A DNA stretch of 64,000 nucleotides. Origin: Avoscillospira_A sp052117125. Lineage in GTDB: Bacteria > Bacillota > Clostridia > Oscillospirales > Oscillospiraceae. Positions 48,366 to 56,441 of the stretch are shown piece after piece. The position numbers were made by a program, and so were the translations under genes. Numbering within the stretch: the stretch's first letter is position 1; every line of letters starts with the position of its first letter. The notes below the pieces were generated by a model. That model ran no database searches. It had not been told where the DNA came from and was given only the letters and a program-made list of their open reading frames with translations. The stretch covers positions 259,210-323,209 of the forward strand of contig NZ_JBQKJT010000001.1 in assembly GCF_052117125.1 (NCBI RefSeq), given 5' to 3'.

Positions 48366-49884
48366 GAAGCGCCATTCTCTTTTTCGCGGCACGCTGCTGC
48401 TGACGGCGGCCAATCTGGGCCTGCGGGGCAGCGCCATGTGCTTTCAGGTGTATCTTTCCAACCGCATCGGCGCCGCCGGAATCGGCCTGTTGCAGCTGAT
48501 TCTGTCGGTGAGCTTTCTGGCCATGACCATCAGCACCGCCGGGGTCCGGGTGGCCGCCATGTATCTGACGGCGGAGGAGTACGGCGCCCGCCGTCCCGGC
48601 GGCATGCGCAAGGCCCTGCTGTGCTGCCTGCTCTATGGGCTGATCGCCAGTGTCCTGGGCGGGATGATTCTCCACCGGGCCGCTGATTGGATCGCCGTCT
48701 CCTGGATTCGGGACATCCGGGCCGCCTCCAGTCTCCGGGTCCTGGCCTGGGCCATGCCGGTCAACTGCCTCTGGTCTGTCATGGCCGGATATTTCACGGC
48801 CTGCGGCCGTCTCAAGCCCCTGGTGTGGGTGGAGCTGCTGGAACAGCTTCTGTCCATCCTTGCCACCGTGGCACTGCTGGGCCTGTGGGCCGGCAGCGAT
48901 GTGGAACGGGCCTGCATCAGCATCCATCTGGGCAACAGCACCGCCACAGGCATCACCCTGGTGGTGCTGCTGGGCCTGGCCCTGGGCCATCGGACCGGAC
49001 CCATTCCCGCCGGACTGTCCATGTGGCGGCGGCTCTTCCGCCTGTGTGTTCCCCTGGCGGCCAACGACACCCTGCGTTCGGCCCTGTCCACCACGGAACA
49101 TCTGCTGATTCCCCGGGGATTGTCCCGCTCCGGCGGCTCCTCAGAACAGGCCATGGCCGACTACGGCACCATCCACGGCATGGTGTTCCCGGTGATGATG
49201 TTTCCGGCCATCGTCTTTCTGGCCCTGGCCGATCTGCTGGTGCCGGAGCTGGCCCGCTGCCGGGCGGCGCTGGACCGGCGGCGCATCCACCATCTGACGG
49301 ACCGGTGCCTTCGCATGGGCCTGTTGTTCTCCGCCGCCGTGGCCGGGCTGTGCTACGCCCTGTCCGGCCCCCTCTGCGATCTGCTGTACCACAGTGAGAC
49401 GGCGGGGCTGTATCTGCGGCTCTTCTCCCCCCTGGTGGTGGTCCTGTTCATGGACACCCTGGTGGATGGAATGCACAAGGGGCTGGGCGAACAGGTCTAC
49501 TGCGTCCGGGTCAACACCCTGACCAATCTGTTGGACGTGGTGTTCCTGTTCCTGCTGCTGCCCCGGTTCGGCATCGCCGGGTATTTCTTCACCTTTACCC
49601 TGACCCATTTTCTCAACTTCTATCTCAGTCTGGCCCACCTGCTGACGGTCACCGGCTATACGCCCCGGGTTTCCTACATCTGCAAGGTCCTGGGCTGCAC
49701 CGTGGCCGCGGCCCTGGCCGCCGGTACCGCCGCCGCCCTGTCCCTGCCGTCTCTGGTGGCCTGTCTGCTGGCGGTGGCCGTCTTCGGCGTGGTCTTCGGT
49801 GTCCTGCTGCTCTCCACCGCCGCCTGGACGGCCCCCGACACCCGTTGGCTCCGGTCTGTCACCGGCTGCCGAAGTCTCCATTGA
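48364..49884 (+). CDS. SpoVB/MurJ-type polysaccharide flippase
   Basis: 506 residues, about 14 membrane helices, of the MVF/polysaccharide-transport family; it resembles stage V sporulation protein B. Opening LKRHSLFRGTLLLTAANLGLRG and SNRIGAAGIGLLQLILSVSF are typical, as are GLSRSGGSSEQAMADYGTIHGMVFP and DTLVDGMHKGLGEQ. Predicted to flip lipid-linked wall or cortex precursors. Start TTG at 48364; a GTG 9 nt upstream is possible. Both lie in the terminator hairpin region. Confidence 0.88.
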   Translation: MKRHSLFRGTLLLTAANLGLRGSAMCFQVYLSNRIGAAGIGLLQLILSVSFLAMTISTAGVRVAAMYLTAEEYGARRPGGMRKALLCCLLYGLIASVLGGMILHRAADWIAVSWIRDIRAASSLRVLAWAMPVNCLWSVMAGYFTACGRLKPLVWVELLEQLLSILATVALLGLWAGSDVERACISIHLGNSTATGITLVVLLGLALGHRTGPIPAGLSMWRRLFRLCVPLAANDTLRSALSTTEHLLIPRGLSRSGGSSEQAMADYGTIHGMVFPVMMFPAIVFLALADLLVPELARCRAALDRRRIHHLTDRCLRMGLLFSAAVAGLCYALSGPLCDLLYHSETAGLYLRLFSPLVVVLFMDTLVDGMHKGLGEQVYCVRVNTLTNLLDVVFLFLLLPRFGIAGYFFTFTLTHFLNFYLSLAHLLTVTGYTPRVSYICKVLGCTVAAALAAGTAAALSLPSLVACLLAVAVFGVVFGVLLLSTAAWTAPDTRWLRSVTGCRSLH

Positions 49885-49909
49885 CGTTCCCCCACGGCAG
49901 ACGTATAAT
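49881..49909 (+). promoter_or_regulatory. Promoter of the threonine aldolase operon
   Basis: TTGACG, 17-nt spacer, perfect TATAAT; the -35 box overlaps the flippase stop codon. Confidence 0.8.
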
Positions 49910-49995
49910 AACTGCGTATGATTCTTGCGGCAGCACCACATCCTCTGACAAGAAACCTGGTGCGGCGCTGCCCGATAAAAAAGGACGGAATTTTC

Positions 49996-51024
49996 ATGTA
50001 TTTTTTCCGCAACGACTATTCGGAGGGCGCGCTGCCCCAGGTCATGGAGGCGCTGAACCGTACCAACCTCTGCTCCGCCGTGGGCTATGGGCTGGACCCC
50101 TATTGCCGGGAGGCCGCTGAGAAGATTCGCCAGCGGTTCCAATGTCCCGATGCCGATGTGCATTTTCTCGTGGGCGGCACCCAGACCAATCAGACGGTCA
50201 TCGCCGCGGCCCTGCGGCCCTGGGAAGCAGTCATTGCCGCCGATACGGGCCACATCAACGTCCATGAGACCGGGGCCATTGAGGCCACGGGCCATAAAAT
50301 CTGCACCGTCCCCCATGTGGACGGCAAACTGACGGCGGACGCCATTCGCACCGTCTTCGCCGCCCATGGCAGCGGCAAAGATGAGCACATGGTCGCCCCC
50401 AAGCTGGTATACCTCTCCAACGCCACGGAACTTGGCACGGTCTACACCAAAAAGGAGTTGGAGGACATCTCCCACACCTGCCGGGAGCTGGGTCTCTATC
50501 TCTTTTTGGACGGCGCCCGACTGGCCCCGGCGCTGACCAGTCCCGGCAACAAGGTGACGCCGGAGGACCTGGCCGACCTGTGCGACGCCTTCTACATCGG
50601 CGGCACCAAGAACGGTTTGCTCTTCGGTGAAGCCCTGGTCATCACCCGGGACAGCCTCAAGGGCGGGTTCCGCCACGCCATCAAGCAGCGGGGCGGCATG
50701 CTGGCCAAGGGCCGTCTGCTGGGCCTGCAATTCTCCACCATTCTCGACGACGACCTGTGGCTCCAGGCCGGCGCCCATGCCAACGAGCAGGCCGCCCGAC
50801 TCAGCGCCGGTCTCAAGGCCCTGGGCTATGAAATGGTGGTGGACTCCCCCACCAATCAACTGTTCCCCATTCTGGAAAACAACCAGATTGCCCGGCTGGA
50901 ACAGGCGTTCAGCTTTGAGCATTGGGCCCCCGTCAGCGACACCCATACCGCCGTCCGCTTTGTCACCTCCTGGGCCACCAAGCCCGAGGCCGTGGACGCC
51001 CTGCTGGCGGCGCTGCAGCGGTGA
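49996..51024 (+). CDS. Low-specificity threonine aldolase family enzyme
   Basis: 342-residue PLP enzyme of fold type I (beta-eliminating lyase/LtaE family), predicted to split threonine or allo-threonine into glycine and acetaldehyde. Aspartate D172 (LDGARLAPAL) and the PLP lysine K205 (IGGTKNGLLFG) are present; substrate-site FRNDYSEGALPQV opens the protein. ATG at 49996 behind AAGGACGG. It overlaps the glycosylase gene by 4 nt (GTGA). Confidence 0.9.
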   Translation: MYFFRNDYSEGALPQVMEALNRTNLCSAVGYGLDPYCREAAEKIRQRFQCPDADVHFLVGGTQTNQTVIAAALRPWEAVIAADTGHINVHETGAIEATGHKICTVPHVDGKLTADAIRTVFAAHGSGKDEHMVAPKLVYLSNATELGTVYTKKELEDISHTCRELGLYLFLDGARLAPALTSPGNKVTPEDLADLCDAFYIGGTKNGLLFGEALVITRDSLKGGFRHAIKQRGGMLAKGRLLGLQFSTILDDDLWLQAGAHANEQAARLSAGLKALGYEMVVDSPTNQLFPILENNQIARLEQAFSFEHWAPVSDTHTAVRFVTSWATKPEAVDALLAALQR

Positions 51025-51506
51025 CGGTCCATCATCCCCTGCCGCCGCTGTTCAACGAGCGGTCCAGGGTGCTGATTCTGGGCAGCTTTCCGTCGGTGAA
51101 ATCCCGGGAGGGGATGTTTTTCTACCATCATCCGCAGAACCGGTTCTGGAAGGTCCTGGCCGCCGTCTTTGGCTGTCCCGTGCCGGAGACCATTGAGGAA
51201 AAGCGCCGCCTGATTCTGGACCACGGGCTGGCTCTGTGGGACGTCATCGACCGGTGCGAAATCACCGGTTCCTCCGACGCCTCCATCCGGGACCCGGTCC
51301 CCACGGACCTGTCCCGGATTCTGGACCACGCCCCCATCGAAGCGATCTACTGCAACGGCTCCACGGCCTACCGGCTGTACCGGAAGCACCAGCAATCCCG
51401 CACGGGCCTGGAAGCCCGTCTCCTGCCCTCCACCAGTCCGGCCAACGCCGTCTGGCAGCTGCCCCGGCTGGTGGAAGCGTGGCAGGTGGTCGGAAAGGAG
51501 GCGTAA
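51021..51506 (+). CDS. DNA-deoxyinosine (hypoxanthine) glycosylase
   Basis: 161-residue member of the uracil-DNA glycosylase superfamily, family 6 (HDG) type: LILGSFPSVKSREGMFFYHHPQNRFWKVL (key parts LGSFPSVKSREG and YHHPQNRFWKVL) and the closing LLPSTSPANA motif. It should remove hypoxanthine arising from adenine deamination. The start GTG overlaps the aldolase stop, so it is translationally coupled. The functional link between the two is unclear. Confidence 0.87.
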   Translation: MTVHHPLPPLFNERSRVLILGSFPSVKSREGMFFYHHPQNRFWKVLAAVFGCPVPETIEEKRRLILDHGLALWDVIDRCEITGSSDASIRDPVPTDLSRILDHAPIEAIYCNGSTAYRLYRKHQQSRTGLEARLLPSTSPANAVWQLPRLVEAWQVVGKEA

Positions 51507-51508
51507 CC

Positions 51509-51700
51509 ATGGAGGAAGAACAGCTGTTCAGCGGCTTCTGCCGCCAACAGGATCAGACCCGACGGGTGTTCTTTTCCTACGAAGTGACGGAAGCGGGCCG
51601 CAAACTGTCCGACTGTGACTGTTCCTTTTTCAACTGCCCCTTCACCGACAGCTGTGTGATTGCCCAGGAAGCTGTCGCCCATTGCGGCGTACAGCCGTAA
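51509..51700 (+). CDS. Small cysteine-rich protein
   Basis: 63 residues starting MEEEQLFSGFCRQQDQTRR. The C-terminal half has DCDCSFFNCPFTDSCVIAQ, five cysteines (with C in FC) spaced like a small metal or redox site. AAAGGAGG sits 10 nt before the ATG and the gene starts 2 nt after the glycosylase stop, so it belongs to the same operon. No family recognized. Confidence 0.65.
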   Translation: MEEEQLFSGFCRQQDQTRRVFFSYEVTEAGRKLSDCDCSFFNCPFTDSCVIAQEAVAHCGVQP

Positions 51701-51806
51701 ACACCATGGATTCCATCGGATTTCTGGGGATTCCAAAAAAACGGGTGTTTTGGGCGCACGGCCATGACCAGAAACAGCTGCCGGAAATTATAAACCATTC
51801 TTTTCC

Positions 51807-51835
51807 TTAACTTTTTGCGTCGGCCAGCCGATAAT
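51807..51835 (+). promoter_or_regulatory. Possible promoter of the chemoreceptor gene
   Basis: TTAACT, 17-nt spacer, GATAAT. It would give a leader of about 230 nt before the gene. Confidence 0.45.
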
Positions 51836-51889
51836 ATTAAAAAGCGAACGGTCTCCAACGGCAACGCAAGGAAAAAGTACACACCGTGC

Positions 51890-51933
51890 AACAGGGCATT
51901 CCTACAGTTGGCAGATTGTAAGAATGCCCTGTT
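51890..51933 (+). terminator. Hairpin in the chemoreceptor leader
   Basis: AACAGGGCATTC (51890-51901) pairs perfectly with GAATGCCCTGTT (51922-51933), 20-nt loop, followed by TGTATCC with little T content. It may be an attenuator or part of a riboswitch-like leader. The rest of 51701-52068 holds no supported gene. Confidence 0.5.
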
Positions 51934-52068
51934 TGTATCCGACAGCAGCACGTCGCCCGGCTGCGTATGCAGCGCCGTCGTGTAACGGCTCGCTTTTGAC
52001 ACCGCATGATTCCCGAGTAGAAGACGAGATCCGTCTGCCGCTGTACCGACAGAAAGAAGAGGTAGTAG

Positions 52069-53451
52069 ATGATGAGAAATGAGAAAATGCTGCGTTTGAT
52101 TTCATACATCATAGGAGCCACAGTCGTAGTTTTTTGTGTCCTGTATCTTTTTAAGGGACGCTACACCAACGCGGCGCTCCTGTTTGCTCTGGGCGCGGCG
52201 GTGTTTATCCCCTGCCGCTTTCTGGCAACGGAAAAAACTGTAACAGCATTCTCCTGTTACAGTTTGGTGATGATCAATATTTTGGTGTTTGTCGCAACCA
52301 CTCTGAACGGTACGTTCATTGTGGCCGTTCCGTTATATATCTGCGCAGTGATTATCAGTATCCTGTTTCTATCCGCCACGCTTGTGAAAGCCAGCTTTGC
52401 CTGTAGCGTGTGCTGCTACGGTTTGCAGATCATCATCATGAGCTATCAGCAGGGCGCACTGATTGCGGAGCCTGTCATTCTTGTGGAGTTGTGCGTGGCG
52501 CTGGTCATCTCGCTGATTCTGACCCTGTCCAGCGTAAAAGCCTGCAATACCTATTTGATGGAAGCGGAGGACGGACGGGCCGCAGTTGAAAAAACAGTTG
52601 CGGATTTGGACCAGAAGCAGGCCCAGACAGAACAGATGATGGAAACGCAGCAGGCGCTTCTTCGCCGGATTTTGGAGATCGCGTCGCAGTTGTCCACGCA
52701 ATCGGATAATCTTGCCGGAAAGTCCGGCACCATGGCCTCCGGCTCGACGGAACAGGCCGCGTCTGTTGAAAATGCTCGGGCGGAGACCGCCGGCCTCAAG
52801 GAGAAAGCCCTACAGGTCAAAGAACTGTCCTCGCAGGCCAAAGCGGCTTCCGACGATATGGAGAAACGCATCGCCACAGGAAGCGAACAGATCAAGGGCC
52901 TTGTGAACGCTGTCGAAACCATCGGCGACAGCCTGAGCAGAATCTCTGCCATCAGCAAAACCATCAACGACATTGCGTTTCAGACCAATATTCTGGCGTT
53001 AAACGCGGCGGTGGAAGCCGCGCGGGCCGGAGCGGCGGGAAAAGGCTTCGCGGTTGTAGCCGGTGAAGTTCGCACTCTGGCGGCCAACAGCGCCAACGCA
53101 GCGGCGGAAACGGAGAGCATCGTGGCAGAATGCCAGCGGGTCGTGCGGGCCAGCAACGAGATTGCGGAGGAATCCTCCGTATCGCTGGACAATCTGGTCT
53201 GCGGCATTGGCGATTTGGCAAAAAAAATCGAGCGGATTCCTGTGGCTGCTGATGAGCAGGTCGTTCGGACCGAAGCCATCCAGCAGGACATGGAGCAAAT
53301 TTCCGCTGTGGGACAAGATATGGCGGCCCTGGCAGAAGAGACGGCCGCAATGGTGGAGGAAGTATCCGGGTTGGCGAATCAGCTGAAACGCATGGCGCCC
53401 TCCAATGGCATGGACCAGCAGGCCCGACGCACCCCGGCAAAGCGTTCGTAA
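52069..53451 (+). CDS. Methyl-accepting chemotaxis protein
   Basis: 460-residue chemoreceptor. Instead of a periplasmic sensor domain it has about five to six closely packed helices (residues 10-155), then a cytoplasmic coiled coil. The signalling tip is intact: INDIAFQTNILALNAAVEAA and GKGFAVVAGEVRTLA, about 300-340. No HAMP domain is evident. The input may be sensed in the membrane or cytoplasm. AT-richer 5' part than neighbours. AGAAGAGG precedes two ATG codons at 52069. Confidence 0.9.
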   Translation: MMRNEKMLRLISYIIGATVVVFCVLYLFKGRYTNAALLFALGAAVFIPCRFLATEKTVTAFSCYSLVMINILVFVATTLNGTFIVAVPLYICAVIISILFLSATLVKASFACSVCCYGLQIIIMSYQQGALIAEPVILVELCVALVISLILTLSSVKACNTYLMEAEDGRAAVEKTVADLDQKQAQTEQMMETQQALLRRILEIASQLSTQSDNLAGKSGTMASGSTEQAASVENARAETAGLKEKALQVKELSSQAKAASDDMEKRIATGSEQIKGLVNAVETIGDSLSRISAISKTINDIAFQTNILALNAAVEAARAGAAGKGFAVVAGEVRTLAANSANAAAETESIVAECQRVVRASNEIAEESSVSLDNLVCGIGDLAKKIERIPVAADEQVVRTEAIQQDMEQISAVGQDMAALAEETAAMVEEVSGLANQLKRMAPSNGMDQQARRTPAKRS

Positions 53452-53501
53452 GGGGCGCATGCAGAAGCGGCCTCGGTCCAATCCGGCAGGCATTTGCGCA
53501 A

Positions 53502-53523
53502 ATCCTATACTAAACTATAGGAT
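53502..53523. promoter_or_regulatory. AT-rich inverted repeat upstream of the UroD-like gene
   Basis: ATCCTATA and TATAGGAT are separated by 6 nt (53502-53523) and a T-run begins at 53532. It could be a weak terminator for the chemoreceptor gene or an operator. The rest of 53452-53597 shows nothing else. Confidence 0.45.
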
Positions 53524-53597
53524 ACCACATCTTTTTTCTGCTGCCCATCCGTCAAACCGTCTGATCTGATGGATGCACCGTAAAACCGTTTGTAGAA

Positions 53598-53627
53598 TTG
53601 CCCAATCCAGTGTTTCCATGGTATACT
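53598..53627 (+). promoter_or_regulatory. Promoter of the first UroD-like gene
   Basis: TTGCCC, 18-nt spacer, TATACT, 49 nt before the ATG. Confidence 0.6.
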
Positions 53628-53676
53628 GTTGTTATCAAAAATGCACAATATCATTTGCATTGGAGGACACAGAACC

Positions 53677-54681
53677 ATGATGACACCCAAGGAATTACTG
53701 CTGGAGACCCTCAAGCGCGACGGAAAGCCCGACCGGCTGATTCGTCAGTATGAACCCTTTGTCCCCATTATGAATGACCCCCTGCAAAAGTACACCCGCG
53801 GCAACCGCAAGCGCGGCGTGACGTCGGTGGACAAATGGGGCACGCAGATTCTGTTCCCCGAGGATGCCCCCGGTCCCATGCCCCATGTGACCGACGAGAA
53901 CAAGGTCTGTCCCGACATCACCTGCTGGCGGGACACAGTGAAGGTGCCGGATCTGGTGGCCAACTGCTCCGACGGCTGGGAGGAGTGCCAGGCTTTCGCC
54001 GCCGCCGTGGACCACGACCAGTATCTGACCATGGGCTTTATGGGTACGGGCATTTTTGAACAGTGCCATTACCTGATGGGCTTTGAAGACACCCTGGTGA
54101 ATCTGCTGCTGGAGCCCGACGACATGCACGATCTGGTGGACGCCATCGCGGAGTACCGCTTCCAGTATGCCAAGCTGCTGGTGGACAATCTGAAACCCGA
54201 CGTCATCCTCTCCCACGACGACTGGGGCGCCAAGGACAGCCTGTTTATGAAGCCCGACGTCTGGCGCGAGTATTTCAAGGACCATTACAAGCGCATTTAC
54301 GGCTATATGAAGGACCATGGCGTGATTGTCATGCACCATGCCGACTCCTTCTGCGAGCCCATTGTGGAGGATATGGTGGACATCGGCGTGGATATCTGGC
54401 AGGGCGTATTGCCCCAGAACGATATCCCCAAGATTCAGAAGCAGCTGGACGGCCGGATGGTCCTCATGGGCGGTCTGGAAGCCTCTGTGGTGGACCGGGC
54501 CGATTCCACGGAGGAGGAGATTCGCGCCGACGTGCGCCGCGCCTGCGACGCCTACGCCCCCGGCGGCCACTTCATCCCCTGCATCACCTACGGTCTCAAG
54601 GGAACCATCTTCCCCCACTCCGACCCCATCATTGATGACGAGATTTCCCGCTACAACAAAGAGCATTACGGAATCGGATAA
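53677..54681 (+). CDS. UroD-family protein 1 (methyltransferase-like)
   Basis: 334 residues of the uroporphyrinogen decarboxylase superfamily, in the branch used as methyltransferases (MtaA/CmuA-like) rather than true HemE. It shows SHDDWGAKDSLFMKPDVWREYF and GVIVMHHADSFCEPIVEDMV. The usual HxC zinc pair of MtaA is not obvious here (HHADSFC instead); a late cysteine is in GGHFIPCITYG. GGAGG lies 10 nt before ATG 53677. It points toward the second UroD gene with composite repeat copy 2 in between. Confidence 0.85.
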   Translation: MMTPKELLLETLKRDGKPDRLIRQYEPFVPIMNDPLQKYTRGNRKRGVTSVDKWGTQILFPEDAPGPMPHVTDENKVCPDITCWRDTVKVPDLVANCSDGWEECQAFAAAVDHDQYLTMGFMGTGIFEQCHYLMGFEDTLVNLLLEPDDMHDLVDAIAEYRFQYAKLLVDNLKPDVILSHDDWGAKDSLFMKPDVWREYFKDHYKRIYGYMKDHGVIVMHHADSFCEPIVEDMVDIGVDIWQGVLPQNDIPKIQKQLDGRMVLMGGLEASVVDRADSTEEEIRADVRRACDAYAPGGHFIPCITYGLKGTIFPHSDPIIDDEISRYNKEHYGIG

Positions 54682-54750
54682 TGTACACAGACGGCGCCGC
54701 AGCTGCGGCGCCGTTTTTCTGCACAGCACCACCTCAAAAGGCAAAACAGT

Positions 54751-55279
54751 TAAAAGTTTTACTCGATTTTTTTCAAAAAATCGCAGGGGTCCAGGGGGCA
54801 GCGCCCCCGGTCGCCCCGCGCACGGGGCGAAATTCCCGCCCGTCGCAACGGGCGAAACACCCCAGCGTTCCAAAGCGCCATCCGCAGATGGCGCAATCCC
54901 CGGGACCGTCCATGACGGTCCCATGGTTCCCGCCGCCGCCCCTGTGGGGGTGGACGGCGGGGGCCATATACCAACCCACGAACACCGACGCACCAACACA
55001 AAGAACGTAGGACTGAATCAATGTGTACCACCGCCCGCAGGGGGTTACTATTGCGCCCCAGTGCGGTGAACAACGGTGCCCGGTACCGCACAAGAAGGCC
55101 GCCGTCCGCCACCCGCTAACGGGGTGGGGACGGCGGCCTTACGGCTTTGCCGTGGGGATTGCGCCATCTGCGGATGTCGCTTTGGGACGATTGGGAATTT
55201 CGCGCCGTGCGCGGCGCGACCAGAGGCTCTGCCTCTGGACACCGCAATTTTTTCGAGAAAAAATTGAGTAAAAGCTTTC
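54751..55279. repeat. Composite inverted hairpin repeat, copy 2
   Basis: 529 bp between the two convergent UroD-like genes. The left end (54751-54784) equals that of copy 1 over 34 nt; the right end (about 55244-55279) is an inverted, diverged version. Left modules with CGCA loops are at 54812, 54837 and 54875; right modules with TGCG loops at 55161 and 55201. Hairpins CCAGGGGG/CCCCCGG and CCAGAGGC/GCCTCTGG sit next to the ends. A GCCGCCGTCC-type hairpin lies at 55094-55140. No supported gene. Confidence 0.9.
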
Positions 55280-55314
55280 TATTTTTTTCCTGTTACTGCC
55301 GCACAGGACAACAA

Positions 55315-55346
55315 GGGCGCGTTGCAACATTCGTTGCAACGCGCCC
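55315..55346 (-). terminator. Terminator-like hairpin after UroD-like gene 2
   Basis: GGGCGCGTTGCAAC and GTTGCAACGCGCCC form a perfect 14-bp stem with a 4-nt loop, 11 nt past the stop; only a weak U-rich tail follows leftward. Confidence 0.7.
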
Positions 55347-55357
55347 TAGCTTTCGTC

Positions 55358-56419
55358 TTATGCCTTTTCTGCCAACTCCAGATATTTGAGACGGCTGTAG
55401 CGATACAGCTCGTCAGCCAGATTCACTTCCCGGTCGGTCTTTTCATCCCGCAGGCGGCAGGCAAAGCGGCCGGTCATCGCCAGCTCATCCACCCGCTTGT
55501 GGATGTCCGCAATGGCATCCTCGGTGGACATATCGGCGGGGATGATATACAGGGCCAGCTGTGCCAAATCCTTTCCATACTCCCGCATGATGGCGGCCTT
55601 GTCGTTGGCGCTGTCCTGGCCCTCCCAGGCGTCGAAGCCCGCTTCAATAATCAAGGGCATCAGCGTCTTGATGCAGCCGCAGGAGTGCATGGCAATGTAC
55701 ATCCCCAGGTCGTGGGCGGCCTTGGTGACCTTCTGATACTGGGGCAGAAACAGCTCCCGGAACGTGTTGGGCGAGAAGAACGTGCTGATCTGGGTGCCCA
55801 TGTCGTCATGGAACAGAATCATGTCGGCATTGTAATATTTCTTGGCAATTTTAATGAGCTCAATGTGCCACTCGGCCAGCTTGTCATAGAACGCCGTCAA
55901 TTCCTCCGGCTCCTCCAGCAGATAGCAGAAGGCGTCTTCAAAGCTGGTCAGGTCCGCCAGCCGCTCAAAAAAGCCGTTGACGATGACGAAGTAGGAAAAG
56001 CGGTCCTCAGCAATGCGGCCCTTGTAGTTTTCCTCGTAGTCCTTCTGCCAGTCGATCTTGCTCAGGTCGGGGAACGTCAGTTCCTCCCGCCAGTTGGTCA
56101 GGTCGGACAGGGCGCGGGTGCCGGGTTTGACCATGGCCGCCTTGGTCAGGGGCTCATACTCCCACTCGATGCCGAACCAGTCCTTGCCGCCGTGGTTGCG
56201 GGCATGGGCGTCGGGCATGATATCGGGCTGAATGGCGTTGTTGTCCAGCGTCTGATTGGGTACCCACAGGGGCATCTCTCCCCGGAGCATCCGCAGCATA
56301 TTTTCCTTGGGGGTAATGGGGTAATTGTGCTTCGGCACGATGGCGTCCGGCGCGCCGTAGATGCCGGGCATATTGTATTCACCAATGATTTCCAGTTCTT
56401 TTTCGTTAAAAACAGCCAT
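55358..56419 (-). CDS. UroD-family protein 2 (methyltransferase-like)
   Basis: 353 residues of the same superfamily as gene 1 but only distantly alike. It has the HxC metal motif of MtaA-type corrinoid methyltransferases in IAMHSCGCIKTLMPLIIEAG (about residue 245) and a late cysteine in GRFACRLRDEK, which could complete a zinc site. MILFHDDMGTQISTFFSPNTFRELF matches the barrel pattern. It follows the transporter gene by 22 nt, so both are one transcript. Likely moves a methyl group to or from a corrinoid; the corrinoid protein is not in this window. Confidence 0.86.
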   Translation of the reverse strand: MAVFNEKELEIIGEYNMPGIYGAPDAIVPKHNYPITPKENMLRMLRGEMPLWVPNQTLDNNAIQPDIMPDAHARNHGGKDWFGIEWEYEPLTKAAMVKPGTRALSDLTNWREELTFPDLSKIDWQKDYEENYKGRIAEDRFSYFVIVNGFFERLADLTSFEDAFCYLLEEPEELTAFYDKLAEWHIELIKIAKKYYNADMILFHDDMGTQISTFFSPNTFRELFLPQYQKVTKAAHDLGMYIAMHSCGCIKTLMPLIIEAGFDAWEGQDSANDKAAIMREYGKDLAQLALYIIPADMSTEDAIADIHKRVDELAMTGRFACRLRDEKTDREVNLADELYRYSRLKYLELAEKA

Positions 56420-56441
56420 GAATGGTACCTCCTAATGGATT

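Noticed and set aside
51577..52002. 141-codon minus-strand frame in the chemoreceptor leader
   Set aside because: Overlaps the small Cys-rich gene in antisense, no ribosome site, no family-like features.
51836..52068. Cyclic di-GMP riboswitch
   Set aside because: The order of conserved GEMM-I or GEMM-II elements could not be found; only an unassigned hairpin is present.
54681..55389. Open frames in composite repeat copy 2
   Set aside because: Same reason as for copy 1: translated repeat modules without start signals or conserved protein features.
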